This document shows, one piece after another, positions 34,162 to 43,190 of a DNA stretch of 64,000 nucleotides. The notes under the pieces were generated by a model, which was not told the DNA's origin, searched no databases, and saw only the letters and a program-made list of their open reading frames with translations. How positions within the stretch are numbered: the stretch's first letter is position 1; the number at the start of each line of letters is the position of its first letter. Source of the DNA: LSUCC0057 sp042091915. GTDB lineage: Bacteria > Pseudomonadota > Gammaproteobacteria > Pseudomonadales > Porticoccaceae. Where the stretch lies: positions 39,912 through 103,911 of the forward strand of contig JBELGO010000001.1 of assembly GCA_042091915.1 (NCBI GenBank), in the 5' to 3' direction. The position numbers and the translations under genes are program-made.

Positions 34162-35628
34162 TTGTTCGAATCTATCTGGCAGCAATGCCAACAGCGATTG
34201 CAGCTTGAGTTGCCGCCCCAGCAGTACACTACTTGGATTAAGCCGCTTTCCGTTAACGGGGCGGGCAATGTCCTCTCATTGCGTGCTCCCAACCGCTTTA
34301 TTCAGGAGTGGGTTGAAAACAAGTACCGCGAGCGAATACAAGAGTTGGTGGTTGCCTTGGGCTACGCCGACACCTCTGTCGAGGTAGCTTCGCAAACAGA
34401 AGTAGGGCGCAGCCCCCTAGGCGCACAAGCAATGCCTACCACTCCTGCGCATGCCACGCAGTCCGAGTTATCTGAAGAGAGTATTACACCCGCTATTGAT
34501 CTCCATCGCGGTGAGACACCCATCACAGCGAGTCATGTTATAGAGACACCAGCGCAGCCGCGCATAGAGGCCCCAGCCATCATTACCTCGGCGGCTGAGC
34601 GCAGTATGCGTAGCAACTTAATGGAAAATTATACTTTTGACAGTTTTGTTGAGGGTAAATCCAATCAGTTGGCTTTTGCTGCAGCCCAGCAAGTGGCGGA
34701 GAACCCCGGTGGATCCTACAACCCCCTGTTTATTTATGGCGGGGTAGGCTTGGGTAAAACCCACCTCATGCACGCAGTAGGTAACGCTTTGCGTCTGCGC
34801 AAGCCCAACGCCAAGATTGTCTACTTGCACTCCGAGCGGTTTGTCGCCGATATGGTGAAGGCGTTGCAGTTAAAGGCCATCGACGAGTTTAAGCGTTTTT
34901 ACCGCTCCGTGGATGCACTGCTGATTGATGATATTCAATTTTTTGCTGGAAAAGATCGCTCTCAGGAGGAGTTTTTTCACACTTATAACGCCTTGCTCGA
35001 GGGTGGCCAACAGATGATCCTCACTAGCGATCGCTACCCTAAAGAGATAGAAGGGGTTGAGGAGCGCTTAAAATCACGCTTTGGCTGGGGTCTAACGGTG
35101 GCTGTCGAACCACCCGAACTCGAGACACGGGTGGCGATTTTAATGAACAAAGCGGAGCAGGGCGGTATGGCTTTGTCGCGCGACGCAGCCTTCTTTATTG
35201 CCCAGCGTATTCGCTCTAATGTTCGCGAGCTTGAGGGTGCGCTCAAGCGGGTGATGGCGCATGCCCAGTTTACCCGTCGCGCTATCGATATAGATCTAAT
35301 CCGCGAGTCTTTAAAAGACTTGTTGGCACTCCAAGATAAGCTGGTTACCATAGACAACATTCAGAAAGTAGTGGCTGACTACTACCAGATGAAGTTGTCC
35401 GATCTGCTCTCAAAGCGTCGCACTCGCTCGGTGGCAAGACCCCGGCAAGTGGCGATGGCTCTGGCCAAGGAGTTGACCTCACACAGTTTGCCAGAAATTG
35501 GCGAGGGTTTTGGTGGTCGCGATCACACAACGGTACTGCATGCATGCCGAAAAATTAAAGAGTTGGAGGCGGCGGACCGGGAGTTGGCTCGCGATCTAAA
35601 AAACCTTTATAGAACGCTCTCAACATAA
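34162..35628 (+). CDS. dnaA: chromosomal replication initiator protein DnaA
   Basis: DnaA binds DnaA boxes and melts oriC. The 488-residue protein starts at TTG behind GAGAGGGAT. Domain I is about 1-85 (SIWQQCQQRLQLELPPQQYT). Domain II is a variable linker (about 86-150). The domain III AAA+ core contains Walker A GGVGLGKTHLMHAVGNAL and DALLIDDIQFFAGK. The domain IV signature GGRDHTTVLHACRKI, near residue 453, binds DNA. It is followed by dnaN, recF and gyrB, the standard cluster. Confidence 0.98.
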   Translation: MFESIWQQCQQRLQLELPPQQYTTWIKPLSVNGAGNVLSLRAPNRFIQEWVENKYRERIQELVVALGYADTSVEVASQTEVGRSPLGAQAMPTTPAHATQSELSEESITPAIDLHRGETPITASHVIETPAQPRIEAPAIITSAAERSMRSNLMENYTFDSFVEGKSNQLAFAAAQQVAENPGGSYNPLFIYGGVGLGKTHLMHAVGNALRLRKPNAKIVYLHSERFVADMVKALQLKAIDEFKRFYRSVDALLIDDIQFFAGKDRSQEEFFHTYNALLEGGQQMILTSDRYPKEIEGVEERLKSRFGWGLTVAVEPPELETRVAILMNKAEQGGMALSRDAAFFIAQRIRSNVRELEGALKRVMAHAQFTRRAIDIDLIRESLKDLLALQDKLVTIDNIQKVVADYYQMKLSDLLSKRRTRSVARPRQVAMALAKELTSHSLPEIGEGFGGRDHTTVLHACRKIKELEAADRELARDLKNLYRTLST

Positions 35629-35657
35629 ATTAAGTAATTGATTTAAAAGGTAAAAAA

Positions 35658-36758
35658 ATGAAATTCAGACTAGAAAGAGAAGCCCTTCTGAAGCCTTTGC
35701 AGATGGTGGTTGGGGTGGTGGAGCGTCGCCAGACACTGCCCATACTCTCCAATGTGCTGCTCGCTCTGCGCGATGGACGCCTGTCAATTACTGCAACCGA
35801 TCTTGAAGTTGAAATAGTCGGTTATGCCGCTGTCGATGGAGAGTTGGAAGAGGGTGAGGTCACCGTCCCCGCTCGAAAATTCATGGACATTTGCCGCTCT
35901 CTGCCCGATCAGGCGGAGATTACTTTCAGTAGTGCTGATGGCCGTGCCCAGGTCAAAAGCGGCCGCAGTCGCTTTACCCTCTCCACGCTGCCCGCCAATG
36001 AGTTTCCTTCTGTTGATGGTGGTGAGAGCTCAGCAACCGTCTCTATCCAGTCTGTCGACCTCAAGCGATTGATTGATGCCACGGCCTTTGCGATGGCCCA
36101 GCAAGATGTGCGTTATTATTTGAACGGTATGCTTTGGGAGATTAGCGAAGCCAATTTGCGTGTGGTGGCTACCGATGGCCACCGCATGGCCCTGGCCGAC
36201 CACCCTTGTGCCAGCAGTGTTTCAGAGACAACCAAATCGATCTTGCCGCGCAAAGGGGTGGTGGAGTTGGCGAGACTTTTGTCTGACGACGAGTTAATCC
36301 AAGTACAGCTGGGTAACAACCACCTGCGCATTGCCACTGCAGGCTTTCAGTTTATCTCCAAGCTGGTCGACGGCGCTTACCCTGACTATGAGCGCGTGTT
36401 GCCCAAAGGTGGGGATAAAGTTATTGAAGGTAATCGAGCCGAGCTCAAGCAGGCGTTTAGTCGCACAGCTATTCTCTCCAATGAAAAGTATCGCGGCATC
36501 AAACTCAATCTTGCCCACGACCAGCTTTTGCTGACCGCCAATAACCCCGAGCAGGAGCAGGCCGAGGAAGAGGTCGCGGTGAGCTACGCAGGAACCGAAT
36601 TGGAGTTGGGTTTCAATGTCAGCTATTTGATAGATGTCGTCAATGCGCTCAAAGGTGAGAGTATTCGCCTTACCCTGGCCGATGCCAACAGCAGCGCTTT
36701 GATTGAAGACCCCGACAGCAGTGGTGCCGTCTATGTAGTTATGCCTATGAGGCTCTGA
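35658..36758 (+). CDS. dnaN: DNA polymerase III beta sliding clamp
   Basis: DnaN is the ring-shaped processivity clamp. The 366-residue protein starts MKFRLEREALLKPLQMVVGV, contains three topologically similar clamp domains (including LPILSNVLLALRDGRLSITA and VVATDGHRMALADH) and ends with the conserved YVVMPMRL. Length equals that of E. coli DnaN (366). The ATG is 29 bases after dnaA. Confidence 0.98.
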   Translation: MKFRLEREALLKPLQMVVGVVERRQTLPILSNVLLALRDGRLSITATDLEVEIVGYAAVDGELEEGEVTVPARKFMDICRSLPDQAEITFSSADGRAQVKSGRSRFTLSTLPANEFPSVDGGESSATVSIQSVDLKRLIDATAFAMAQQDVRYYLNGMLWEISEANLRVVATDGHRMALADHPCASSVSETTKSILPRKGVVELARLLSDDELIQVQLGNNHLRIATAGFQFISKLVDGAYPDYERVLPKGGDKVIEGNRAELKQAFSRTAILSNEKYRGIKLNLAHDQLLLTANNPEQEQAEEEVAVSYAGTELELGFNVSYLIDVVNALKGESIRLTLADANSSALIEDPDSSGAVYVVMPMRL

Positions 36759-36789
36759 AAGAGCGAAGCGAAACGCCTCGAGTAGCGCC

Positions 36790-37899
36790 GTGCACCTATC
36801 TCGGCTCGATCTATTTGCACTGCGCAACCTGGCAGAGGTGCGTCTGCAGTGCAATCCGCACAGCAATATCCTTTTTGGACAGAACGGAAGCGGCAAAACC
36901 AGTCTTTTAGAGGGGTTGTCGCTTCTGAGTCGAGCGCGCTCGTTTCGCCAGCGCGATCCCAAGACATTGATTAATTATGAGGCTCAAGAGCTGGTGGTCT
37001 CTGCCCGTTGCGAGCCTGCCGCTGGTGCAGAGCTTTCGCAGCCGTTCACCTTGGGTATCAAACGGCCGCGCACAGGTTCCGCTCAGGCCCGACACAACGG
37101 CCAACCTGTCGCCAGTGCACTAGACCTTTCATCACTGCTCCCCCTTCAAATTATCGAGCCGCAAAGCTTCTCTCTGCTGGAGGGAGGGCCCCTGCAACGC
37201 CGTCAGTTTATTGATTGGGGTGTGTTCCATGTGGAACAGGGCTATAAGAGTCACTGGAGAGCCTATCAACGTGGTTTAAAACAGCGCAATGAGCTGCTTC
37301 GGCGTGGTAGAATAAGCGATGAATTGTTGGCTCCTTGGAGCGCCATAATTGCAGAGCACGGTGCAGCTCTGGGTCAATTCCGAGAGGAGTACCTTGCAGC
37401 GCTGGCGCCACTGGTCACTGAGCAATTGTCGCGCTTTGGTGCGCTGGGTGAGGTCGCACTGGTTTATCAGCCGGGTTGGTCGCTAGAGTATGCCAGCTTG
37501 CTTGAAGCCCTGGAGGCATCACAGGGTCGTGACAGGCGCCGAGGCATGACAACGGTGGGCCCCCATCGCGGTGAGCTGCGAGTGCTTGTGGCAGGTCGCG
37601 TCGCCTCTGAGGTCTTGTCGCGTGGTGAGATCAAGTTGTTGGTCTACGCGCTGAAGTTGGCACAAGCGCAGCTGTACGCGCACAGATGCGGTGAGCCTTG
37701 CGTTCTGGCTATTGACGATCTGCCGGCAGAGCTAGACTACAGACATCGCGGAGAGGTTTTGGCGGCTGTTGCTGCACTGCAGGGACAAAGTTTTATAACA
37801 GGAGTGGATAGGGCGGATTTTTCCCCATTTCACCAAGAGATTGGGTCAGCTTCGATGTTCCATGTGGAACACGGGGCTGTCACAGCAGAGAGAGAGTAG
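36790..37899 (+). CDS. recF: DNA replication and repair protein RecF
   Basis: RecF is an SMC-like ATPase that loads RecA at gaps with RecO and RecR. The 369-residue protein has Walker A GQNGSGKTSLLEG at about residue 30, the signature LSRGEIKLLVYALKLAQAQL and Walker B AIDDLPAELD. The start is GTG, 31 bases after dnaN. The C-terminal tail SMFHVEHGAVTAERE is encoded partly by a parS-like 16-mer, and an identical 16-mer encodes VFHVEQ near residue 147. Sequence constraint from those sites may have shaped the tail. Confidence 0.96.
   Translation: MHLSRLDLFALRNLAEVRLQCNPHSNILFGQNGSGKTSLLEGLSLLSRARSFRQRDPKTLINYEAQELVVSARCEPAAGAELSQPFTLGIKRPRTGSAQARHNGQPVASALDLSSLLPLQIIEPQSFSLLEGGPLQRRQFIDWGVFHVEQGYKSHWRAYQRGLKQRNELLRRGRISDELLAPWSAIIAEHGAALGQFREEYLAALAPLVTEQLSRFGALGEVALVYQPGWSLEYASLLEALEASQGRDRRRGMTTVGPHRGELRVLVAGRVASEVLSRGEIKLLVYALKLAQAQLYAHRCGEPCVLAIDDLPAELDYRHRGEVLAAVAALQGQSFITGVDRADFSPFHQEIGSASMFHVEHGAVTAERE
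37223..37238. promoter_or_regulatory. parS-like ParB-binding site 1 (inside recF)
   Basis: TGTTCCATGTGGAACA differs from the known pseudomonad parS form TGTTCCACGTGGAACA at one central base. It lies within recF, about 11 kb from parAB. An identical copy lies 633 bases downstream, which argues against chance. Confidence 0.7.
37856..37871. promoter_or_regulatory. parS-like ParB-binding site 2 (3' end of recF)
   Basis: This is an exact second copy of the 16-mer TGTTCCATGTGGAACA. It is translated as MFHVEH, the hexapeptide that commonly results where parS sites fall in coding DNA. It sits in the variable C-terminal tail of recF, just upstream of gyrB. Confidence 0.72.
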
Positions 37900-37931
37900 C
37901 GGCGCAAATCGCCGATAAGGGAGTGAAGACC

Positions 37932-40355
37932 ATGAGTGAAGATACCGACCAGAAGGGCTATGACTCTTCCAGTATTAAGGTGCTTAAAGGGCTAGATGCG
38001 GTCCGCAAGCGACCTGGCATGTATATCGGCGATACTGATGACGGTACTGGCCTCCATCACATGGTGTTTGAAATCGTCGATAACTCTATCGATGAGGCGT
38101 TGGCTGGCCACTGCAGTGAGATCCGCGTAGTGATCCATCCCGATGAATCTGTCTCTGTCTCAGATAATGGGCGCGGCATACCCACTGAAATGCACGAGGA
38201 GGGCGTATCGGCGGCTGAGGTTATCATGACAGTCCTTCACGCCGGTGGTAAGTTTGATGATAACACTTACAAGGTCTCTGGTGGCCTTCACGGTGTGGGT
38301 GTCTCTGTGGTAAACGCACTCTCTGAGAAGCTGCGCTTAACCATTAAGCGCGGCGGTGAAGTGTTTGAGCAGGAGTATTCCCACGGTGTACCACAGGCAC
38401 CCTTGAAGGTTGTTGGCAAAACAGAGGAGAGCGGTACAACGGTCCATTTTGTTCCCTCTGAAGAGACATTTACCAACATTGAATTCCATTTCGAAATTCT
38501 CGCTAAGCGGTTGCGCGAGCTCTCTTTTCTGAATTCCGGTGTCTGTATTGTGCTTCATGACGAGCGCAGCGGCAAAGAGGAAACCTATCAGTACGAAGGG
38601 GGTCTGAGCGCGTTTGTTGAGTACCTCAACGTCAATAAGAGTGCAGTGAACTCGGTGATTCACTTCACCTCACAGCGCGAGGACGGCATTGGCGTAGAGG
38701 TGGCATTGCAGTGGAACGACACCTTCCAAGAGAACCTGCACTGTTACACCAATAATATTCCTCAGCGCGATGGCGGCACCCACTTGGCGGGGTTCCGTGC
38801 GGCGCTAACCCGCTGCTTGAACAGCTATATTGAAAAAGAGGGGATTGGCGCCAAAGCCAAGATTGCTACAACAGGGGATGATGCGCGCGAGGGTTTAACT
38901 GCGATTATCTCTGTTAAGGTCCCAGATCCTAAGTTCTCCTCGCAGACCAAAGATAAGTTGGTCAGCTCCGAGGTGAAGACGGCGGTAGAGCAGGAGATGG
39001 GCGAAAAGTTCTCTGACTACTTGATGGAGTTTCCCCAGGAAGCAAAATTGGTCGTCGGCAAGATGATCGATGCGGCGCGCGCGCGCGAAGCTGCCCGCAA
39101 AGCGCGCGAAATGACTCGCCGCAAAGGGGCGTTGGATATTGCCGGCCTGCCAGGCAAGTTAGCTGACTGCCAAGAGAAAGATCCGGCACTCTCTGAACTC
39201 TATCTGGTGGAGGGTGACTCGGCGGGCGGTTCTGCTAAGCAGGGCCGCGACCGCAGAACTCAGGCGATCCTGCCACTCAAGGGTAAAATTCTCAATGTAG
39301 AGAAGGCGCGTTTCGACAAAATGTTATCGAGCGCCGAGGTTGGCACTTTGATTACCGCGCTGGGTTGCGGTATTGGCAAAGACGAATTTAATCTAGAAAA
39401 ACTGCGCTATCACACAGTGGTCATCATGACGGATGCGGACGTCGATGGGTCGCATATTCGCACCCTGTTGCTGACGTTTTTCTTTAGACAGATGCGCGAG
39501 TTGATCGAGAACGGACATATATTTATTGCCCAGCCACCTCTCTATAAGGTGAGCCGCGGTAAGAGCGAGCAATACATTAAAGACGATGCGGCAATGACCG
39601 CTTACTTGACGGGCAAGGCACTCGATGACGCCGCTTTGCACGTCAATCCGACAGCGCCTGCGATTCAGGGTTCGGCGCTAGAGAGTCTGGTCGCCCAGTA
39701 CCGCAAAGTAATGGCATTGATCGAGCGTATGTCTCAAGCTTACCCCACTGCAATCCTCAACGCGCTGGTGCACGGCCAGGCGCTGAGCGCTGAGCAACTC
39801 ACCGACAGCGCTCAGGTCGAAGAGTGGGCGGCGGCTCTGCAGCTGCAGTTGGCCGAACTGGACAACGGTTCACACCGTTACTCAGTTGCTGTGCGTGAGA
39901 ACAGCGAACAGAGTCTATACGAGCCGGTGATTACAATCACCGCTCACGGTGTGCCTACGGATTTTGCCTTGCAGCGCCATTTCTTTGAATCGAGTGAATA
40001 CCGCATCATGACTGAACTCGGCGCAACGCTGTATGGACTGATCGAAGAGGGCGCCACTGTGCGCCGCGGAGAGCGTCAGCAGAGCGTTGCCACATTCGGT
40101 GAGGCACTGGAGTGGTTAATGGCAGAATCGCGCCGAGGAATTAATACACAGCGCTACAAAGGGCTCGGCGAGATGAACCCAGAGCAGTTGTGGGAGACCA
40201 CCATGGACCCAGAGGGTCGACGCATGTTGCGCGTCACCATCGAAGATGCGATTGCCGCCGACCAGATGTTCACTACACTGATGGGTGATCACGTTGAACC
40301 GCGCCGCGCCTTCATCGAGACCAACGCACTCTCGGTGGTTAATCTGGATGTCTAG
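37932..40355 (+). CDS. gyrB: DNA gyrase subunit B
   Basis: GyrB is the ATPase subunit of gyrase. I chose the ATG at 37932 (MSEDTDQKGYDSSSIKVLKG, 807 residues) because AAGGGAG lies 8 bases upstream; a GTG nine bases earlier is too close to that site. The GHKL ATPase has EIVDNSIDEALAG and the ATP lid GGLHGVGVSVVNALS. The TOPRIM domain has EGDSAGGSAKQGRDRRTQAI and DADVDGSHI. The roughly 170-residue insertion typical of Gram-negative GyrB is present after TOPRIM. It converges on the plsC-like gene. Confidence 0.98.
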   Translation: MSEDTDQKGYDSSSIKVLKGLDAVRKRPGMYIGDTDDGTGLHHMVFEIVDNSIDEALAGHCSEIRVVIHPDESVSVSDNGRGIPTEMHEEGVSAAEVIMTVLHAGGKFDDNTYKVSGGLHGVGVSVVNALSEKLRLTIKRGGEVFEQEYSHGVPQAPLKVVGKTEESGTTVHFVPSEETFTNIEFHFEILAKRLRELSFLNSGVCIVLHDERSGKEETYQYEGGLSAFVEYLNVNKSAVNSVIHFTSQREDGIGVEVALQWNDTFQENLHCYTNNIPQRDGGTHLAGFRAALTRCLNSYIEKEGIGAKAKIATTGDDAREGLTAIISVKVPDPKFSSQTKDKLVSSEVKTAVEQEMGEKFSDYLMEFPQEAKLVVGKMIDAARAREAARKAREMTRRKGALDIAGLPGKLADCQEKDPALSELYLVEGDSAGGSAKQGRDRRTQAILPLKGKILNVEKARFDKMLSSAEVGTLITALGCGIGKDEFNLEKLRYHTVVIMTDADVDGSHIRTLLLTFFFRQMRELIENGHIFIAQPPLYKVSRGKSEQYIKDDAAMTAYLTGKALDDAALHVNPTAPAIQGSALESLVAQYRKVMALIERMSQAYPTAILNALVHGQALSAEQLTDSAQVEEWAAALQLQLAELDNGSHRYSVAVRENSEQSLYEPVITITAHGVPTDFALQRHFFESSEYRIMTELGATLYGLIEEGATVRRGERQQSVATFGEALEWLMAESRRGINTQRYKGLGEMNPEQLWETTMDPEGRRMLRVTIEDAIAADQMFTTLMGDHVEPRRAFIETNALSVVNLDV

Positions 40356-40376
40356 TAAGCCATTGATTATAAAGGG

Positions 40377-41090
40377 CTAATTGATTTTTTTGGCTTGCTG
40401 GTGCGCCCACTCTTGGGCGCGCAGCGTCAATGCTCTAGGGTCTTCACCGGCAGTTTCGATAGGCTCGCCGATGACTACGGTAATCACCCCGGGCTGTTTG
40501 CGCCAACTCTCAACTGGCCAGCAGATACCGGCGTTGTGATAGACCGGTAAAATTGCACTGCCAGCCGCTTTGGCGAGGGCTGCACCGCTGGTTTTGTAGG
40601 GTTGTAAGGTCTGGCTGGTGCGTCGAGTCCCCTCGGGGTAGATAATCACGCTACTGCCCGCCTTGAGCCGGGCGCGTCCGGCGCGCAAAACGTGCCGAAT
40701 TGCGCCGCCTGGGTTGCCGCGGCTGATGGCGATGGGTTTGGTGGTGGCCAGCGCCCAGCCAAATAGAGGGATGCGCAGCAACTCGCGCTTCAATATGAAG
40801 GCCATTGGTTGGAACAGCTGCCAGAAAAAGAAGGTCTCCCAGGTACTCTGGTGGTTGCTGAGGATTACCACGGGATCAGCGGGGATGCTTGCTCGGCCGA
40901 TGACTTCGACTTTTACCCCACAACAGAGCCGCAGCCAGAGCATGATTGCCCGCGAGCTCAATGCAGCGAGACGCTGTGAGATCAGCCCAGGCCACCAAAA
41001 CAGCAGGCAGCTAATAGCACTGCCGATAATCACAATAGCCAGAAAGCCGATCTGAAAGAGCAGCGAGCGCAGCGAGTTTAGTAGCTGCAT
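40377..41090 (-). CDS. 1-acyl-sn-glycerol-3-phosphate acyltransferase (PlsC family)
   Basis: The protein probably transfers a second acyl chain to lysophosphatidic acid in phospholipid synthesis. It has 237 residues, an N-terminal membrane helix (about 10-35), the catalytic block NHQSTWETFFFWQL (the His-x4-acid motif, with Glu in the acid position as in several proteobacterial homologues) and the glycerol-phosphate site IIYPEGTRR. Its ATG is adjacent to the glyS stop (TAAATG), so it is co-transcribed with glyQS. Confidence 0.9.
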   Translation of the reverse strand: MQLLNSLRSLLFQIGFLAIVIIGSAISCLLFWWPGLISQRLAALSSRAIMLWLRLCCGVKVEVIGRASIPADPVVILSNHQSTWETFFFWQLFQPMAFILKRELLRIPLFGWALATTKPIAISRGNPGGAIRHVLRAGRARLKAGSSVIIYPEGTRRTSQTLQPYKTSGAALAKAAGSAILPVYHNAGICWPVESWRKQPGVITVVIGEPIETAGEDPRALTLRAQEWAHQQAKKIN

Positions 41091-43190
41091 TTAAGCGCCT
41101 GCAAGTTGTGAAATATCGGCTATTGATAAGAACTGCGCGCGCAGCTCGGTGAGTAGTGCAAGCCGGTTTTGACGGGTTCGGTCGTCTTCGCAGTTAACCA
41201 TGACTTGATCAAAAAACTGGTCTACCGGCTGCTGCAGTGACGCCAGTTCAACCAGTGCTTGTCGATAGTTGCCGGCAGCCAATAGTTGCTCGAGTTGGGG
41301 GCGCAGGTTGGCCAGTTGGCTGGCCAACAGCTGTTCGGCAGGCTCGCTCAACAGCTCACTTGAAACACTACCGGCGGCGCCTGAGTCGCCACTCTGTTTA
41401 GCGAGAATGTTAGCAACACGCTTGTTTGCGGCCGCCAGTGCCTGAGCTTCTGGAAGGGTTTCAAAATGCGCCACAGCGCGCACTCGATGATCGATATCCA
41501 AGGGGTTACGCGCACCACTTTTCAGTACGGCGTTGAGGCAGGCAATATTTATTTCTTCATCTCGATAGTAACCTTCTAAGCGCTCCAAGATGTAAGTTAG
41601 CGCTAACCTCTCAAAGTTATCTGCGGGTTTTTCAAGAGGTTGTGCGGCAGCCGCTAGTGCGACTAACTCGGCCAAATCGATATCCATTTGGCCCTCTATC
41701 AAAGTGCGCAAGACTCCGAGGCTGGCGCGGCGCAATGCGAACGGATCTTTGGAGCCGGTCGGCGGTTGGCCGATAGCAAAAATCCCGGTGATGGTATCGA
41801 GGCGATCGGCAATCGCCACCGCTCTGCCAGCCGCCGTTGAGGCGATGGAATCGCCGGCGAAGCGCGGTAAGTATTGCTCGTAAATCGCTTCGGCGACAGC
41901 GTCGGATTCACCGTTGGCGCGGGCGTAGTAGCGCCCCATGACACCCTGTAAGTCGGCAAACTCACCGACCATGTCGCTGATTAGATCAGCCTTGCACAGC
42001 GCCCCGGCGCGGGCGGCACTCTCAGCGGCTGCATCTTCAACGGCGGCAGTTCGGCTTATGGCCGCTGCCAGTGTGGCGACTCGTTCACTCTTATCAAAAA
42101 GGGAGCCCAGCTGCGCTTGGAAAATGACGCTGCGCAGATCTTCGCGGCGTTGGTTGAGGGGTATTTTCAAATCATTGCTGTAAAAGAATGCAGCATCGGC
42201 AAGACGCGGGCGGATGACCCGCTCGTTGCCCGCTACCACTTTTGCTGGGTCGCGACTCTCAATGTTGGCAACCGTTATGAAGTAGGGTAGCAGTTCACCT
42301 TCGCCGTTGGTGATGTGGAAATACTTTTGATGGCTGGCCATCGAAGAGATGAGTGCTTCGGCGGGCACCTGGAGGAATTCGTCATCAAAACGGCCGCGCA
42401 GAGGTACTGGCCACTCATTGAGCGAGGCGACTTCGTCGAGCAGATCCGGATCGACCACTGCGATACCGTCGACCTCTCTGGCCAGCGCGTCTATGCGCTC
42501 GCTGATGAGTTGGCGGCGCTCAGCGCCATCGACCATGACAAAGTGCTCGCGCAGCTGTTCGCGATAGCGTGCAGGGCTTTCAACAGTGAAGGCTTCGGGA
42601 GCATGGAAGCGGTGGCCGCGACTCTCTCTGCCACTGGGGACATCGAGAAGCTGCATGTCAACGACATTGTCTCCCAACAGCGCCACTAGCCATTTGATCG
42701 GGCGGACGAATTCGGCGCGGCTATCGCCCCAGCGCATGCGCTTGGGTATGGGCAGGGCTTGCAGTGCTTGCGCAGCAATCTCTTGCAGCACTTCGGCACT
42801 CTTGGCACCGGCAATCGTTTGCGTTACCGAGAGCTTATCTTGCTGACCATCGGAAGCACTGAACTCGGCCAGTCGCTCCAGGGGTATGTGGTTTTTAGTG
42901 GCGAACGCGACGCCCGCTTTGGTGGGCGCGCCGTCGCTGTCAAAGGCCACCTTGAGCGGCGGCCCCCACTGGGTCACCTCACTGTCCGGGGCCGCTGATG
43001 ACAACTCGTCAATAATGACGGCTAGCCTGCGAGGTGCAGCAAAGTAGTGGCAGCCTGAGTGAGCTATATTGAGCTCGGTGAGTCTTTTTTGTATCTCGAC
43101 AGCTAGCGCATTGCCAAGAGTCTCCAAGACGGTGGGCGGCAGCTCTTCGGTGCCAATTTCGATCAGCAGGGGTTGGCTATCATGGCTCAT
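41091..43190 (-). CDS. glyS: glycine-tRNA ligase beta subunit
   Basis: GlyS is the large subunit of the heterotetrameric glycyl-tRNA synthetase. The 699-residue protein begins LLIEIGTEELPPTVLETLGN after a short leader and contains PIKWLVALLGD, the HD-like helical region and a C-terminal anticodon-binding segment. Length is close to E. coli GlyS (689). Its start overlaps the glyQ stop by ATGA, giving coupled synthesis of the two subunits. Confidence 0.97.
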   Translation of the reverse strand: MSHDSQPLLIEIGTEELPPTVLETLGNALAVEIQKRLTELNIAHSGCHYFAAPRRLAVIIDELSSAAPDSEVTQWGPPLKVAFDSDGAPTKAGVAFATKNHIPLERLAEFSASDGQQDKLSVTQTIAGAKSAEVLQEIAAQALQALPIPKRMRWGDSRAEFVRPIKWLVALLGDNVVDMQLLDVPSGRESRGHRFHAPEAFTVESPARYREQLREHFVMVDGAERRQLISERIDALAREVDGIAVVDPDLLDEVASLNEWPVPLRGRFDDEFLQVPAEALISSMASHQKYFHITNGEGELLPYFITVANIESRDPAKVVAGNERVIRPRLADAAFFYSNDLKIPLNQRREDLRSVIFQAQLGSLFDKSERVATLAAAISRTAAVEDAAAESAARAGALCKADLISDMVGEFADLQGVMGRYYARANGESDAVAEAIYEQYLPRFAGDSIASTAAGRAVAIADRLDTITGIFAIGQPPTGSKDPFALRRASLGVLRTLIEGQMDIDLAELVALAAAAQPLEKPADNFERLALTYILERLEGYYRDEEINIACLNAVLKSGARNPLDIDHRVRAVAHFETLPEAQALAAANKRVANILAKQSGDSGAAGSVSSELLSEPAEQLLASQLANLRPQLEQLLAAGNYRQALVELASLQQPVDQFFDQVMVNCEDDRTRQNRLALLTELRAQFLSIADISQLAGA

